Source of the DNA: Paenibacillus sp. DCT19
Lineage (GTDB): Bacteria; Bacillota; Bacilli; Paenibacillales; Paenibacillaceae
Length of the DNA: 64,000 bases
Direction of reading: 5' to 3'
Assembly: GCF_003268635.1 (NCBI RefSeq)
Contig: NZ_CP029639.1
Span: 3,049,501 to 3,113,500, forward strand
The position numbers and the translations under genes were made by a program. Below are positions 9,011 through 19,098 of this stretch, one piece after another. A model generated the notes under the pieces. That model ran no database searches, had not been told where the DNA came from, and was given only the letters and a program-made list of their open reading frames with translations. Positions within the stretch are counted from its first letter, which is position 1. Each line of letters starts with the position of its first letter.

Positions 9011-9925
9011 ATGGCAGATGGACCTATGATGTGTGACTTAGCAACAGGCGTATGTGGGCCTGGAGACGAAGATATGATGCAAGAGGTGGATCTTAACTCA
9101 TCGGAGAAGAAAATCACTTTATATTACGCGACAGATCCAATCTGTTCACACTGTTGGGCACTTGAACCTGTATTGAATCGTTTTGTAGAGGCGTATGGCC
9201 AGTACGTTGATGTGCGGATCATGATGGGAGGGCTGCTGGCGAGTTGGCAAGGTTTCTCAGATGGAGCAAACGGAATTCAGAAGCCTTCTGATGTTGCAGG
9301 TCATTGGAGAGAAGTGGGTGAACATTCGCGGATGCCGATTGATGGCTCTGTGTGGCACACCGATCCGATCCTATCATCGTATCCCCCATCACGTGTATTC
9401 AAGGTCATACAACATACACATAAGGGCAAGGAACATGAATTCTTAAGACGAGCGCGTGAAGCGGTATTTGTATTCAATCGGAATATTGGCGATGAGCAAG
9501 TGCTTATGGATATAGTCAACCAACTCGGCTTAGATGGTAAACAAATTGTGGAAGAAGCCAGTCAGCAGTCCGCACAGGATCTGTTGGAAGAAGATTTTGA
9601 GATGGTAGCGCGCCTTGGTGTCAGAGGTTTTCCATCGATTGTGATGGTGAATGAAGAGAACAAAGGTATCAAAGTGGTTGGTGCACGCTCTCTGGACACT
9701 TATGTACAAGCGCTGCAACAAGTCACAGAGCGAGAACTTCAACCTAGAGCCATTCCGAGCTTATCAAATAAGTTAAAAGAGGCACATATGCTCTTCTCCA
9801 AAGAGATTGAAGCGATGTACGATCTGGAGCAACATGCGGTAGAAGCATTTATTACATCTGAATTGGCTCCGGACACCTATGAAACGCAACAGATTCTGGG
9901 TGAACTCTACGTGGTGCAACGGTAA
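9011..9925 (+). CDS. DsbA-family thioredoxin-fold oxidoreductase (FrnE/SpxH-like)
   Basis: This cytoplasmic thiol-disulfide protein has 304 residues. The active-site motif CSHC (Cys45-Cys48) follows the first strand, and the cis-Pro loop is in RLGVRGFPSIVM. Between them is the helical insert typical of the DsbA fold. There is no signal peptide. The N-terminus carries two extra cysteines (MCDLATGVC). Related Firmicutes proteins include the Spx adaptor YjbH/SpxH and FrnE-like isomerases; which one this resembles most cannot be settled here. It is divergent from the HxlR regulator, consistent with induction by electrophile or oxidant stress. Confidence 0.85.
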   Translation: MADGPMMCDLATGVCGPGDEDMMQEVDLNSSEKKITLYYATDPICSHCWALEPVLNRFVEAYGQYVDVRIMMGGLLASWQGFSDGANGIQKPSDVAGHWREVGEHSRMPIDGSVWHTDPILSSYPPSRVFKVIQHTHKGKEHEFLRRAREAVFVFNRNIGDEQVLMDIVNQLGLDGKQIVEEASQQSAQDLLEEDFEMVARLGVRGFPSIVMVNEENKGIKVVGARSLDTYVQALQQVTERELQPRAIPSLSNKLKEAHMLFSKEIEAMYDLEQHAVEAFITSELAPDTYETQQILGELYVVQR

Positions 9926-9964
9926 CATAGAAGAAATCCACTTCTGCATATGAAAATGATTCAA

Positions 9965-9998
9965 ATAAATCGGCATCCAGTTGTCGGTTTATTTTTTT
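9965..9998 (+). terminator. Terminator of the DsbA-like gene
   Basis: ATAAATCGGCA pairs with TGTCGGTTTAT, with two G-U pairs, around a 6-nt loop. A run of seven T follows. Confidence 0.75.
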
Positions 9999-10135
9999 AT
10001 CCATGGATACATCTTCACAATAACTTTTATTCTATGAATGGAATGAAAGGATTTGATTTATCGTACACAACTCGGTAACATTAAACTCATTGTCATTACA
10101 GACAGAATGCAAGATTATCCAAAGGAGAAATGATG

Positions 10136-10570
10136 ATGTTTTTTAGAAAAATCGGTTATACGTTGTTAATCATCCTCGCTGCACTGGTATTCTCAGGCTG
10201 TACGCCGCAGTCGATCCTGGATGATAGCTCTACCTCGGTTTCGCAGGATATGGGATTTGATGAGGTCGCCAAGTATATATCGGAGCACAATGAGCTGCCG
10301 CCAAACTATATTACGAAGAAAGAGGCCAGAGCGTTGGGCTGGGAACCAAGCGAAGGCAATTTGCACGAAGTTGCTCCAGGCAAAAGCATCGGTGGGGATG
10401 TGTTTAGAAATCGGGAAGGCTTGTTACCGAATAAAAAAGGCCGAACATGGTATGAAGCCGACATCCATTATTCAGGTGGAAGACGCGGAAGTGATCGGAT
10501 ATTATACTCCAGCGATGGATTAATCTATAAGACAACAGATCATTATGAATCATTTGAGCAGTTAAAATAA
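10136..10570 (+). CDS. Barnase-like secreted ribonuclease, lipoprotein
   Basis: This is a guanyl-specific RNase of the barnase family, which cleaves single-stranded RNA. With the start at the third of three tandem ATGs (best spacing to AAAGGAG), the catalytic set is conserved: Lys61 (YITKKEA), Glu107 (WYEADIHY), two Arg in GGRRGSDRILY and His136 (TTDHYESF). The mature domain covers about residues 40-144, the usual length. Unlike classical barnase, the signal peptide ends in a lipobox (FSGC, Cys22), so the RNase should be membrane-anchored outside the cell. The barstar gene begins 12 bp downstream and would protect the cytoplasm. Confidence 0.93.
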   Translation: MFFRKIGYTLLIILAALVFSGCTPQSILDDSSTSVSQDMGFDEVAKYISEHNELPPNYITKKEARALGWEPSEGNLHEVAPGKSIGGDVFRNREGLLPNKKGRTWYEADIHYSGGRRGSDRILYSSDGLIYKTTDHYESFEQLK

Positions 10571-10581
10571 CGGAGGGTGTT

Positions 10582-10854
10582 ATGAATATCATTCAGATTG
10601 ATGGAGAGCAATTATCTGCAAGAGATGAGCTACATGACATGCTTCAAGCGCAGCTTGAGCTGGGAGAACATTATGGACGTAACTTGGATGCGCTCTGGGA
10701 CTGTTTAACAGGAGAGGTGAGCATGCCACTCACCATCCAATGGTTTCATTTTGAGAAGAGTAGACAGGTGCTAGGAGGATATGCTGACCAAGTCATTGAT
10801 TTGATGCGTGAGGTAGAAGAGGAGATCGAAGGATTCTCACTAGAATTAAAGTAG
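10582..10854 (+). CDS. Barstar-like RNase inhibitor
   Basis: This cytoplasmic inhibitor of 90 residues should bind and block the upstream RNase. The barnase-binding helix is conserved: HYGRNLDALWDCLTG, with Tyr31, Asp36, Trp39 and Asp40 matching the key contacts of barstar. An acidic patch (EVEEEIEG) near the C-terminus may hold the contact Glu. Its ribosome site CGGAGGG is 12 bp after the RNase stop, so the two are co-transcribed. Confidence 0.93.
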   Translation: MNIIQIDGEQLSARDELHDMLQAQLELGEHYGRNLDALWDCLTGEVSMPLTIQWFHFEKSRQVLGGYADQVIDLMREVEEEIEGFSLELK

Positions 10855-10892
10855 TGGGTTCTTTCACAGCGATAGTGATGTATTTAGTACGA

Positions 10893-10917
10893 GGCGATGG
10901 GCGACCATCGTCTTTTT
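10893..10917 (+). terminator. Terminator of the RNase/inhibitor pair
   Basis: GGCGATGG pairs with CCATCGTC (one G-U) around a 4-nt loop, followed by five T. Confidence 0.75.
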
Positions 10918-11059
10918 GTATATTTATTGAATGCGTGAGTGGGCAGCATGTTGATGGGAGTGAAGTTCGAGTGAAATGTCTAGATCATGCTAGACTTATG
11001 GCTTGAAAATCAAGGTTTGGAACATTATAGCCGTTTAGTATAAATTTAAGCGCGCAAAT

Positions 11060-11073
11060 TGAAAGCGTATTCT
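11060..11073. promoter_or_regulatory. cre-like catabolite site upstream of a sugar-binding protein
   Basis: TGAAAGCGTATTCT matches the CcpA consensus TGWAANCGNTNWCA at 12 of 14 positions, 53 bp before the TTG start of the binding-protein gene. Confidence 0.5.
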
Positions 11074-11125
11074 CGGTTACAGACTGACCATTGTTTCATT
11101 ATTCTATGGAGGGGGCATAAAAAAA

Positions 11126-12819
11126 TTGAGAGCCGTTTCAAAAACATTGGGAGCATGTCTTGTCGCAAGTTGTATTGTGATCGCCACGGGATGTGGGGAT
11201 TCTAAAGATCAATCTGATTCAAGTAGTAGTGATCTGGATAGCCCAATTACGTTTAGCTTCTTTGGAGCTGATGCAAGTCCCAACTGGAACAATATGCAGG
11301 ATGCAGTAGGCAAAAAGATTACGGAAGAGACCGGTGTAACTATTGAGGCTGATTTTGATATTTCAAGTGGAGGCGGGAATGACCGTATTTCCTTGATAGC
11401 TGCTAGTGGCGATTACCCAGACCTTATTTTTCCTAAAGGCAACTTGTCTAGATTGGTTGATGCGGGTGCAATGATTGATCTGACGGATCTGATTGAGGAA
11501 CACGCACCTAATTTGAAAAAAGTATACGGCGAGCATTTCAATCGACTGAAATACAGCAACGATGACCCTTCAATTTATTGGATTCCAACCAATGGTGCGG
11601 TGAACCAGATTTATTTTGATGCTACGAACGGGGCGGCTATTCAGCACCGCGTAGTAAAAGAACTTGGCTATCCGGAGATCAAAACGTTAGAAGATTATGA
11701 GAATGTGCTAAGACAATATTATGAGAAGCATCCTACCACAGAAGACGGTCAGCCAACGATTCCGTTGACACTTAGCGCAGATGGCTGGAGACGGATGATT
11801 ACGGTAACCGATCCTGCGGCGATGGCTACGGGGATTCCTGGAGATGGGGAGTATTATATTAATCCGGATACGTATGAGGCGATCCTGCACTATAAACGAC
11901 CTGAGGAGAAAAGATATTTTGAGTGGCTGAACAAGATGTATAATGAAGGATTGCTGGATAAAGACAGTTTTGTTCAAAAGGATGACCAGTATAAATCCAA
12001 AATCGCCAGTGGACGCGTCTTGTCATTGCTTGATCCGAACTGGGGCTTCAGCGATGCGGAGAATGCATTGAAAAGTGCTGGCAAAGACGATATGACATAT
12101 GGATACTATCCAGTTACCCTTGACGAGAGCTTCCAGCGCAAAGATTTCCAAGATATCGGGTTTGACGGTTATGGCATCGGCATCACAGTGGATTGCGAAG
12201 ATCCGGTTCGAGCGATCAAGTTTCTGGACTGGATGTCCTCCGAAGAAGGGCAAGTCCTCAGAAATTGGGGCGTTGAAGGGGAGCATTATGTCGTAGAAGA
12301 TGGTGTTCGCAACATTCCAGCAGACGTACAAGCGCAGAAGAATAAGGACAACAATACGTTCTCCAAAGAATCGGGTGTTGGATTGTACTATATTTTTGGT
12401 GCACATTACGGCGATGGTGTGAAAGATTCAACCGATAACTACTACACAACCAATTATCCTGAACAGATTCAACAAGGTTATTCGGATGTGGAGAAAGAAG
12501 TTTTGAAAGGCTACGGCATAACCACCTGGAAGGATCTGTTCCTTTCTGAAGAAGAGTTTCCGGTTAAAGAGTGGGGCGCAGCTTATAACATGCCAATTCC
12601 TACGGACAGTGCCGATTATACAGTTGCGTACCAAAAAACGCAGGATATTGTCCAGAAGCGAATTGCAGAAGCAATAACCGCTTCACCGGATGCTTTTAGC
12701 CGCATATACGATGATATGCTTACCGAGATTGACAATGCGGAGCAGTAGCGATGGAGCAGCAGTATACCGAGTGGATTAAAGACCGCGTACGCTTGTGGAC
12801 GGGAAAGGAAATGGATTAG
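11126..12819 (+). CDS. ABC sugar-binding lipoprotein, LplA-like (frameshift near C-terminus)
   Basis: This extracellular family-1 solute-binding protein feeds oligosaccharides to an ABC importer. The signal peptide ends in a lipobox (IATGC, Cys23). The start is TTG after GGAGGGGG. As sequenced it stops at 12748 (IDNAEQ). The next frame continues with MEQQYTEWIKDRVRLW, the usual C-terminal helix of LplA-type proteins, to TAG at 12819. One extra G at 12739-12740 joins them to give 564 residues. No permease or ATPase gene is adjacent; permeases occur about 16 kb downstream. A cre-like site lies upstream and an AraC gene and two GH43 genes lie next to it, which suggests a xylan or arabinan oligosaccharide ligand. 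Confidence 0.85.
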
Positions 12820-12884
12820 TAAAAATAGAATAGTAACCATCTTAATAATGGTTGGAGAATGGTATTACCGGGTTAAATCCCCTC

Positions 12885-12921
12885 AAAAACATCGAGCTCA
12901 GATCCTTGACTCGATGTTTTT
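12885..12921. terminator. Bidirectional terminator
   Basis: A 12-bp perfect stem (AAAAACATCGAG / CTCGATGTTTTT) with a 13-nt loop lies between the binding-protein gene and the convergent AraC gene. Its A- and T-rich ends suit both directions. The rest of 12820-13054 shows nothing I can call. Confidence 0.8.
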
Positions 12922-13054
12922 GGCTATTCCACGGACCGCCTGGCGAACCTCGCTGACCTCAACTTCGTTTGTACAAGGCATTGGTGAAGCCTCTACAATG
13001 AACGGGTTCTCGCTAGCTAGCGTAGTCTTAACAAATGCTTGTCTCCATAGCCAT

Positions 13055-13942
13055 TTACGAATTGGGTGAAGAACTTACAGCAGACTTGAACGTATCCCGT
13101 CGTTTCTTAATATATTTGCCTGGTGAGATGCCAACCAATTTGGTGAAACTCCGAATAAAATTGGCGTAATCACTGAAGCCCGATTGAAAGCAAGCGTCCG
13201 TAATGCTCATCCCTTCAGAGAGGTGGAACTTGGCAAGCTCAATACGGCGACCCAGAATGTAGGAGCGGAGGGTTAGTCCGGTATGCTTTTTAAATTGGCG
13301 ACTGATCGAAGTGCTGTTCATATAGAACTCTTCGGCAAGTTTGCCGAGTGTAATATCTTGTGCGATATGCTCTTCAATGTACTCCATAGTGTTACGTACC
13401 AATTCTGGCATGATGTCGTGAGGTACAAAAGAATTGTTGTGAAACCATACATTCAGCATAATTAGTAATTGGGCGATGGCTGCATTCAGTTTGATATCCG
13501 TACCATAAGCGTCGGAAGTGTGTAATTCTTCAATTTGTTCGGTCCACTGTAACATCTGCTGCAGACGATTCTCGTCCAGATGAATCATGTTGCCTTTTCC
13601 TTTGGGTCGATAATCGAAGCAGGATGACAAATTAGTTGAAGCTGTAGATAGCTGGTGCAGATACGTTTTCTTAAGGTTAATCGTAATACGATCATACTCT
13701 GTCTCATCCAATATAAAAGCACGATGCATCTCTTGAGGTGACATAACGAGCAGATCACCCCGCTCCATATGGTAACAGCGATTTTCTATATAGAAATGAA
13801 CATTGCCACGAAGGAAGAGATAGATCTCATAGGCATTATGCCGATGATAGATCGTTTCCAGTTTATAAGTTGTCACCCGGTGCTGATACAGAAGCTCAGG
13901 CTGAATGGGATCGTAAAAATATTCAGAGGATGATCCGTTCAT
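13055..13942 (-). CDS. AraC-family transcriptional regulator
   Basis: This 295-residue protein combines an N-terminal cupin sensor (HRHNAYEIYLFLRGNVHFYI, residues 33-52) with a C-terminal AraC double helix-turn-helix at about 180-280 (FYMNSTSISRQFKKHTG and FQSGFSDYANFIRSFTK). It is divergent from two GH43 genes and convergent with a sugar-binding-protein gene. It is therefore the likely local activator of the xylan/arabinan locus. The inducer is unknown. Confidence 0.9.
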   Translation of the reverse strand: MNGSSSEYFYDPIQPELLYQHRVTTYKLETIYHRHNAYEIYLFLRGNVHFYIENRCYHMERGDLLVMSPQEMHRAFILDETEYDRITINLKKTYLHQLSTASTNLSSCFDYRPKGKGNMIHLDENRLQQMLQWTEQIEELHTSDAYGTDIKLNAAIAQLLIMLNVWFHNNSFVPHDIMPELVRNTMEYIEEHIAQDITLGKLAEEFYMNSTSISRQFKKHTGLTLRSYILGRRIELAKFHLSEGMSITDACFQSGFSDYANFIRSFTKLVGISPGKYIKKRRDTFKSAVSSSPNS

Positions 13943-14047
13943 AGCGTACCTCCCGTCATCTCGCGCAATAAATAGAGCAGATTAAGCAATGAAATTGTAC
14001 TCAGCTTACCTTAAAATGTAATCATCCTATCACGAAGCTGTTTTTAT

Positions 14048-14061
14048 TGCAAACGCTTTCT
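14048..14061. promoter_or_regulatory. cre-like catabolite site before the GH43 genes
   Basis: TGCAAACGCTTTCT matches the CcpA consensus TGWAANCGNTNWCA at 12 of 14 positions, with a strong AAACGCTTT core. It lies in the divergent region between the AraC and GH43 genes. Confidence 0.55.
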
Positions 14062-14132
14062 AATGAACGATTCAAAACCTGATGTATATCGCATGACCTA
14101 GAGCAACCACGATCAAACGATCCGAGGGGGGA

Positions 14133-15659
14133 ATGAATGAAATGAATCATCATGTTACTCCACATGCTGGCAATCAGAATGAAGGCACGGATGAACGGGT
14201 TCAACCTCAATTGCAACCAAAGGAAATCGGCAAGCTTCGTCCCAATGCTAATCCGTTGATAGCACATAAATTTGGAGCTGATCCATATGCACTGGTGTTC
14301 AATAATCGAGTGTATTTATATATGACCAGCGACAAGCTCGAATATGACTCAGAGGGGATAGCTCAGAAGAACAGTTATAGTTCAATTAACCGGATTACGG
14401 TTATCTCTTCGAATGACTTGATCAACTGGACTGATCATGGTGAGATCAGGGTTGCTGGCCCCGAAGGTGCAGCAACATGGGCTTCGCAGTCTTGGGCTCC
14501 GGCGGCTGCTCATCGGAAGCTAGATGGGCAAGATTGTTTCTTCCTTTATTTTGCCAACAATGCCAGTGGCATAGGTGTTTTGTCTGCACCAACACCTGTA
14601 GGGCCTTGGAAAGACCCTATAGGGAAAGCATTGGTGACAAGAGAAACCCCGGGCGTAGAAGATGTCACTTGGTTATTCGATCCCGCTGTGCTGGTTGATG
14701 AAGATCATCAGGCATATCTTTATTTTGGAGGCGGAGTGCCTGAAGGGAAATCTGAAAGACCTGACACCGCCCGTGTCATGCGATTGGGAGATGACATGAT
14801 CACCGTAACTGGCAAAGCTAAAGTCATTCCTGCACCTTTTATGTTCGAGGATTCAGGGATACATAAGCATCAACATCTCTATTACTATACGTACTGCTCT
14901 AATTTCCATGAGGTTACTCGTGCCGAGGGTGATCCACCACCTGGTGAAATTGCCTACATGACGAGTGCTCAGCCCATGGGGCCATGGACGTATCAAGGCA
15001 CAATTCTTCAAAATCCAGGTCATTTCTTCGGTATTGGTGGCAACAATCATCATGCTATTTTTCAATTTGCCGATCAGTGGTTCATTGCTTACCATGCCCA
15101 GACTCTCTGTCAGGCGATGGATATTCCAGAGGGTTACCGCTCCACACATATCAATCGAATCGAATACGAAGAAACAACAGGTAGAATAAAGGAAATTCAG
15201 GCGGATTATCAAGGTGTAAGTCAGCTTCACTCTTTTGATCCATATCAAGCCGTTAGTGGAGCAACAATTGGCTGGAGCGCAGGAGTGAGCACGCTGCAAT
15301 TAACCAGTGCCGAACATGGGCTAGCTTTAGCATCTGATGTGGTTGTAAGTAGGCTGCATGTGGGGAGCTGGATTGCGATCTCGAATGTGAATTTTGGGGA
15401 AGAGGGTGCGTCTGGGTTTGCGGCATTGATCTCCAACCAAGGAGATGCAGCTACGCTTGAACTACGACTTGGTCGTGAAGACGGGACAAGGGTTGGAGAG
15501 ATTACCATTCCGGCAGCGAGTGAAGCTTTTCAATGGAAAGAGCAGTCAACCACGATTACCGGTGCGCAAGGTATTCATGATCTATATATCGTCCTTCGAG
15601 CATCTTCAGAGCATTCGAGTGCTATTTTGTTGCAAGAATGGAAGTTCAAGAGACTATAA
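14133..15659 (+). CDS. GH43 glycosidase with C-terminal CBM6-like domain
   Basis: This five-bladed propeller enzyme (508 residues) is probably an arabinofuranosidase or xylosidase acting on arabinoxylan fragments. The catalytic base Asp is in KFGADPYALVF (Asp50), the pKa-tuning Asp in WLFDPAVLVDE, and the acid Glu in FMFEDSGIHKHQ. Residues 370-508 look like a CBM6-type beta-sandwich (HVGSWIAISNVNFG). No signal peptide is visible; the first 35 residues are polar and unusual for the family. An ATG after GAGGGGGGA is the start. A second GH43 gene follows 52 bp downstream. Exact substrate is inferred from family. Confidence 0.88.
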   Translation: MNEMNHHVTPHAGNQNEGTDERVQPQLQPKEIGKLRPNANPLIAHKFGADPYALVFNNRVYLYMTSDKLEYDSEGIAQKNSYSSINRITVISSNDLINWTDHGEIRVAGPEGAATWASQSWAPAAAHRKLDGQDCFFLYFANNASGIGVLSAPTPVGPWKDPIGKALVTRETPGVEDVTWLFDPAVLVDEDHQAYLYFGGGVPEGKSERPDTARVMRLGDDMITVTGKAKVIPAPFMFEDSGIHKHQHLYYYTYCSNFHEVTRAEGDPPPGEIAYMTSAQPMGPWTYQGTILQNPGHFFGIGGNNHHAIFQFADQWFIAYHAQTLCQAMDIPEGYRSTHINRIEYEETTGRIKEIQADYQGVSQLHSFDPYQAVSGATIGWSAGVSTLQLTSAEHGLALASDVVVSRLHVGSWIAISNVNFGEEGASGFAALISNQGDAATLELRLGREDGTRVGEITIPAASEAFQWKEQSTTITGAQGIHDLYIVLRASSEHSSAILLQEWKFKRL

Positions 15660-15711
15660 CAGGAATAGAATGTAACCTGCGTTCATATACGCAGGAACTA
15701 AGATGAGGTGA

Positions 15712-17252
15712 ATGGGAAGCATGTATTCAAATCCAATTATTTGGGCTGATTACCCGGATGTTGATGTTATCCGGGTAGAAGATACGTATTATATGGTCAG
15801 CACAACCATGCATATGATGCCGGGTTGCGTTATCCTGCGTTCGTATGATCTGATTCAATGGGAAGTAGCGACGCATGTGTACGATAAGCTGGATAACACC
15901 CTGCCCAACGACTAGAGAATGGGCAACAGATTTATGGTAAGGGCATGTGGGCAGCATCTCTGCGGCATTATCAAGGCATGTTCTATGTTATCTTTGTTGC
16001 TAATGATACACGTAAGACGTATTTGTACACATCACAAACGATATCTGGCCCGTGGAAGAAGCAAATTATAGAAGGATTCTATCATGATTGCTCCCTATTT
16101 TTTGATGAAGATGAACGAGTCTATCTGGTGCATGGCAATGCTGAGATTCAGTTGACCGAGTTAAGTGCAGACCTGTCCGGGCCAAAGCCCGGCGGTGTAC
16201 AGCGGATCATTGTGAAAGACAAACAACCATACTACCTTGGTTATGAAGGTGCCCATTTCTACAAAATTCATGGGAAGTATTACGTTTTCCTCATTCATAT
16301 GACCAAGGCAGCAGGTCGGAGGACACAGGCATTTTATATGGCTGACACCTTGGATGGTGAGTTTGTTGGCGGGGAAGTGTTTAACGATGACATGGGATAT
16401 TTCAATTCAGGTGTAGCTCAAGGAGGCATTGTGGATACTCCGAATGGAGACTGGTATGCCATGTTATTTCAGGATCATGGAGCAGTTGGAAGAATCCCTG
16501 TACTGGTTCCTCTACAATTCAAGCAAGGTATCCCAGTATTTGCGTCTGAAGCCCCCAAATCCATCGATATTGCGAGCACCAGGCCGGGATATACCTATAG
16601 ACCTCTTGTTGGGAGTGACGGCTTTGAGTACAATGCTCAGGAAGATGGCAAGGTGCGCCTTCAGGATTTTTGGCAGTGGAATCATACACCGCACGACGAG
16701 CTCTGGTCAGTCACAGAAGCGCCGGGCGTGTATCGAATCCGAACGGGTCAGCTTAGTCCGAATCTGACCTTTGCCGTAAATACACTAACGCAGCGTTCGG
16801 TTGGGCCGGCTTGTGAAGCAACGGTTACGCTGGATGGCAGTGGTTTAAACGATGGAGATTATGCAGGTTTATGTTTCTTGATTGGCACGTATGGTCTAAT
16901 TGCACTGACGAAGAATGAAGGTCAGTATTACCTTGTTATGCAGGCGAGAGAGAGCGAGGATTCGAGCATATTTGGTAATCTGGTTGATGAGCAGCCAGCA
17001 ACAGAGCATGCACGGATTCCTATCGATGGACCGGTGATTACTCTCCAGGCAACAGGGAATTTTATAGATAACCAGGATGAATGTTCTTTTGGTTACTGGG
17101 ATGGAACAGCGTGGAAGAGTCTCGGTATCACTCACCGAATGTTCTATAAGCTGGATCATTTCATGGGTTGTCGTATCGGGCTGTTTCTGTACTCCACGGA
17201 AAGGATTGGAGGCATAGCTGACTTTTCAAATTTCAATTATCATATCAAGTGA
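15712..17252 (+). CDS. GH43 beta-xylosidase/arabinofuranosidase-like (one-base frameshift)
   Basis: This is an exo-acting GH43 enzyme with a C-terminal beta-sandwich, typical of beta-xylosidases, 513 residues after correction. The catalytic base Asp is in WADYPDVDVI, the second Asp in CSLFFDEDERVYL, and the acid Glu in GYEGAHFYK. The C-terminal domain begins near SDGFEYNAQEDG. The frame stops at 15915 after KLDNTLPND, but the next frame reads RLENGQQIYGKGMWAAS, a family-conserved block. One extra C within 15899-15906 joins them. No signal peptide is seen, so it works inside the cell on imported oligosaccharides. It is probably co-transcribed with the preceding GH43 gene. Confidence 0.85.
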
Positions 17253-17279
17253 TCTATATCATGTAGGACGCCAACGCAT

Positions 17280-17304
17280 AAAAGTCGCCAAATGGCGGCT
17301 TTTT
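17280..17304 (+). terminator. Terminator after the GH43 pair
   Basis: AAAAGTCGCCA-type stem pairs with TGGCGGCTTTT across a 2-nt loop with one G-U pair, ending in a T-run, about 30 bp after the GH43 stop. Confidence 0.75.
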
Positions 17305-17401
17305 CGTTACTCAGACTCTACTCGTTGTTGTACAATGATGGATATTCCAGATAATAGAAAAATGAATATGTTCATTCCAATCGAACTGGGGGCATGTCGT
17401 C

Positions 17402-19065
17402 GTGAATAAAAGATGGCTGTACAGATCAAGGTGGACCTTTATCATCGTTCTTGCTGTGTGTATTCCCGCTAACCATACACAAGGGAATTCTGGGCAATTG
17501 CATTCCTCGTCTGATGGACGGCAGCAACAATCTTCAACGGTGCTAGGGAAGTATGATCCCCCCATTAAAGTCTCTTTTGTAAGAGAAACCGGGAAGACCT
17601 GCAGCGGATGATTGATCAGTTGCCTGATGAAACCCTTACGAACAATCGCTGGACCCGCTTATATGAACAAGAACTTGGCATCCAGATCCACTATGATTGG
17701 ATTGCTACTGGTGATGTATATCATCAAAAAATGGGAGTATCTCTTGCGGCAGGCCGTTTCCCCGATGTAGTCAAAGTGAATCCATATCAGCTCAGGCAAC
17801 TAAGCAACGCTGGAATGATTGAAGATCTGACCGAAGTATACCGGACACACGCTTCTCCGTTAACCAAAAGAATATTAGAAGCCGAGGGAATGGGTGCGTT
17901 TAATGCTGCTACAATTGATGGCAATCTCATGGCTATTCCAGAATCCTCTTCTTCGATTGAAACAGCACAATATCTATGGATCAGAACGGATTGGTTGAAG
18001 AGGTTAGGTCTACAGCCGCCTGAAACGATGGAAGATGTACTTCAAATATCGAAAGCGTTTACAGAGCGAGATCCTAACGGAAATGGTATGAAGGATACGT
18101 ATGGGCTAGCGTTGACTAGCTATCTGTGGGATCCCGTGATGGGTGCTACCGGATTCATGGCGGGGTACGGAGCTTACCCAAGTATATGGATCAGAGATGA
18201 GAATGGCGACCTTAAGTATGGCGGCATACAACCTGAAGTGAGAACAGCGCTGGAGGTATTGCAGAAGTTGTATCTTGAAGGTCAGCTTGATCCGGACTTT
18301 TCTTACAAAAACGGCAGCAAGGAGTTCCGATTAGTTCAGGATGGGAAGATCGGCATGCTTTATGGTGAACAGTGGACTCCATTTATGCTACAGACTACTC
18401 GTGATACAGACCCCAATGTACAGTGGCAGGCTTACCCTATTGTGGCTGAGGCTAATCGTGACCTTTTGGTTCCGCTTCGTTCCAACACAGGTCAGTACTT
18501 TGCAGTAAAGAAAGGCTTTGCTTACCCAGAGGTTGTCGTAAAACTTATGAACCTGCATCTGGATAAAAATTGGGGAGAAGAAGCCGAATATGAAACGTAC
18601 TACAATGACGATTCGCACGCTGTATGGATGTTATCCCCGGTAACACCTTTTCCCGGAACCAAAAATCTCGACGCTTATCGCCAGATCCATGCCGCTAGAG
18701 AGACAGGAGATTTCTCAAACCTGGAGAACGAAGCGCTTGCGATCCATAAACGAATTGTTGCCTATGAATCAGAAGGTTTGAAGAGTGGATGGGGATGGAA
18801 ACAAACGTATGGTCCGACAGGTGCCTTTAGTATTGCGGATACCTATGATCAGAATGGACAGCTACTATATGACGAATTCACCGGCGGTATAACCGACACG
18901 ATGATTGATCGGCAAACCATTCTTCGAGATCTGCAACTCGAGGTATATATGAATATTATTCTTGGATCCCCCATAGAAGAGTTTGATCAATTCGTTCAGA
19001 ATTGGCGCAGGCTGGGTGGGGATGAAATTACATCGGAGGTGAATGCGTGGTTCGTAAAGAGGTAA
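17402..19065 (+). CDS. Solute-binding protein of a sensory unit (one-base frameshift)
   Basis: This family-1 extracellular solute-binding protein (554 residues corrected) lies directly upstream of a histidine kinase and response regulator. The N-terminus has a hydrophobic signal (TFIIVLAVCIPA) with a Cys but a poor lipobox (Val before Cys). The frame breaks in VRETGKT; one more G at 17591-17593 gives VRETGEDLQRMIDQLPD and continues to 19065. Motifs such as DPNGNGMKDTYG are typical of sugar-binding proteins. With no permease nearby and tight linkage to the kinase, it probably presents a sugar to the kinase rather than to an importer (inference). Confidence 0.8.
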
Positions 19066-19098
19066 TTCCTTCAACCTGCAAGTCAGGAGGTGAACGCG

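Noticed and set aside
19090..19098. GTG at 19090 as histidine kinase start
   Set aside because: It abuts the AGGAGG site with no spacer; TTG at 19099 has normal spacing.
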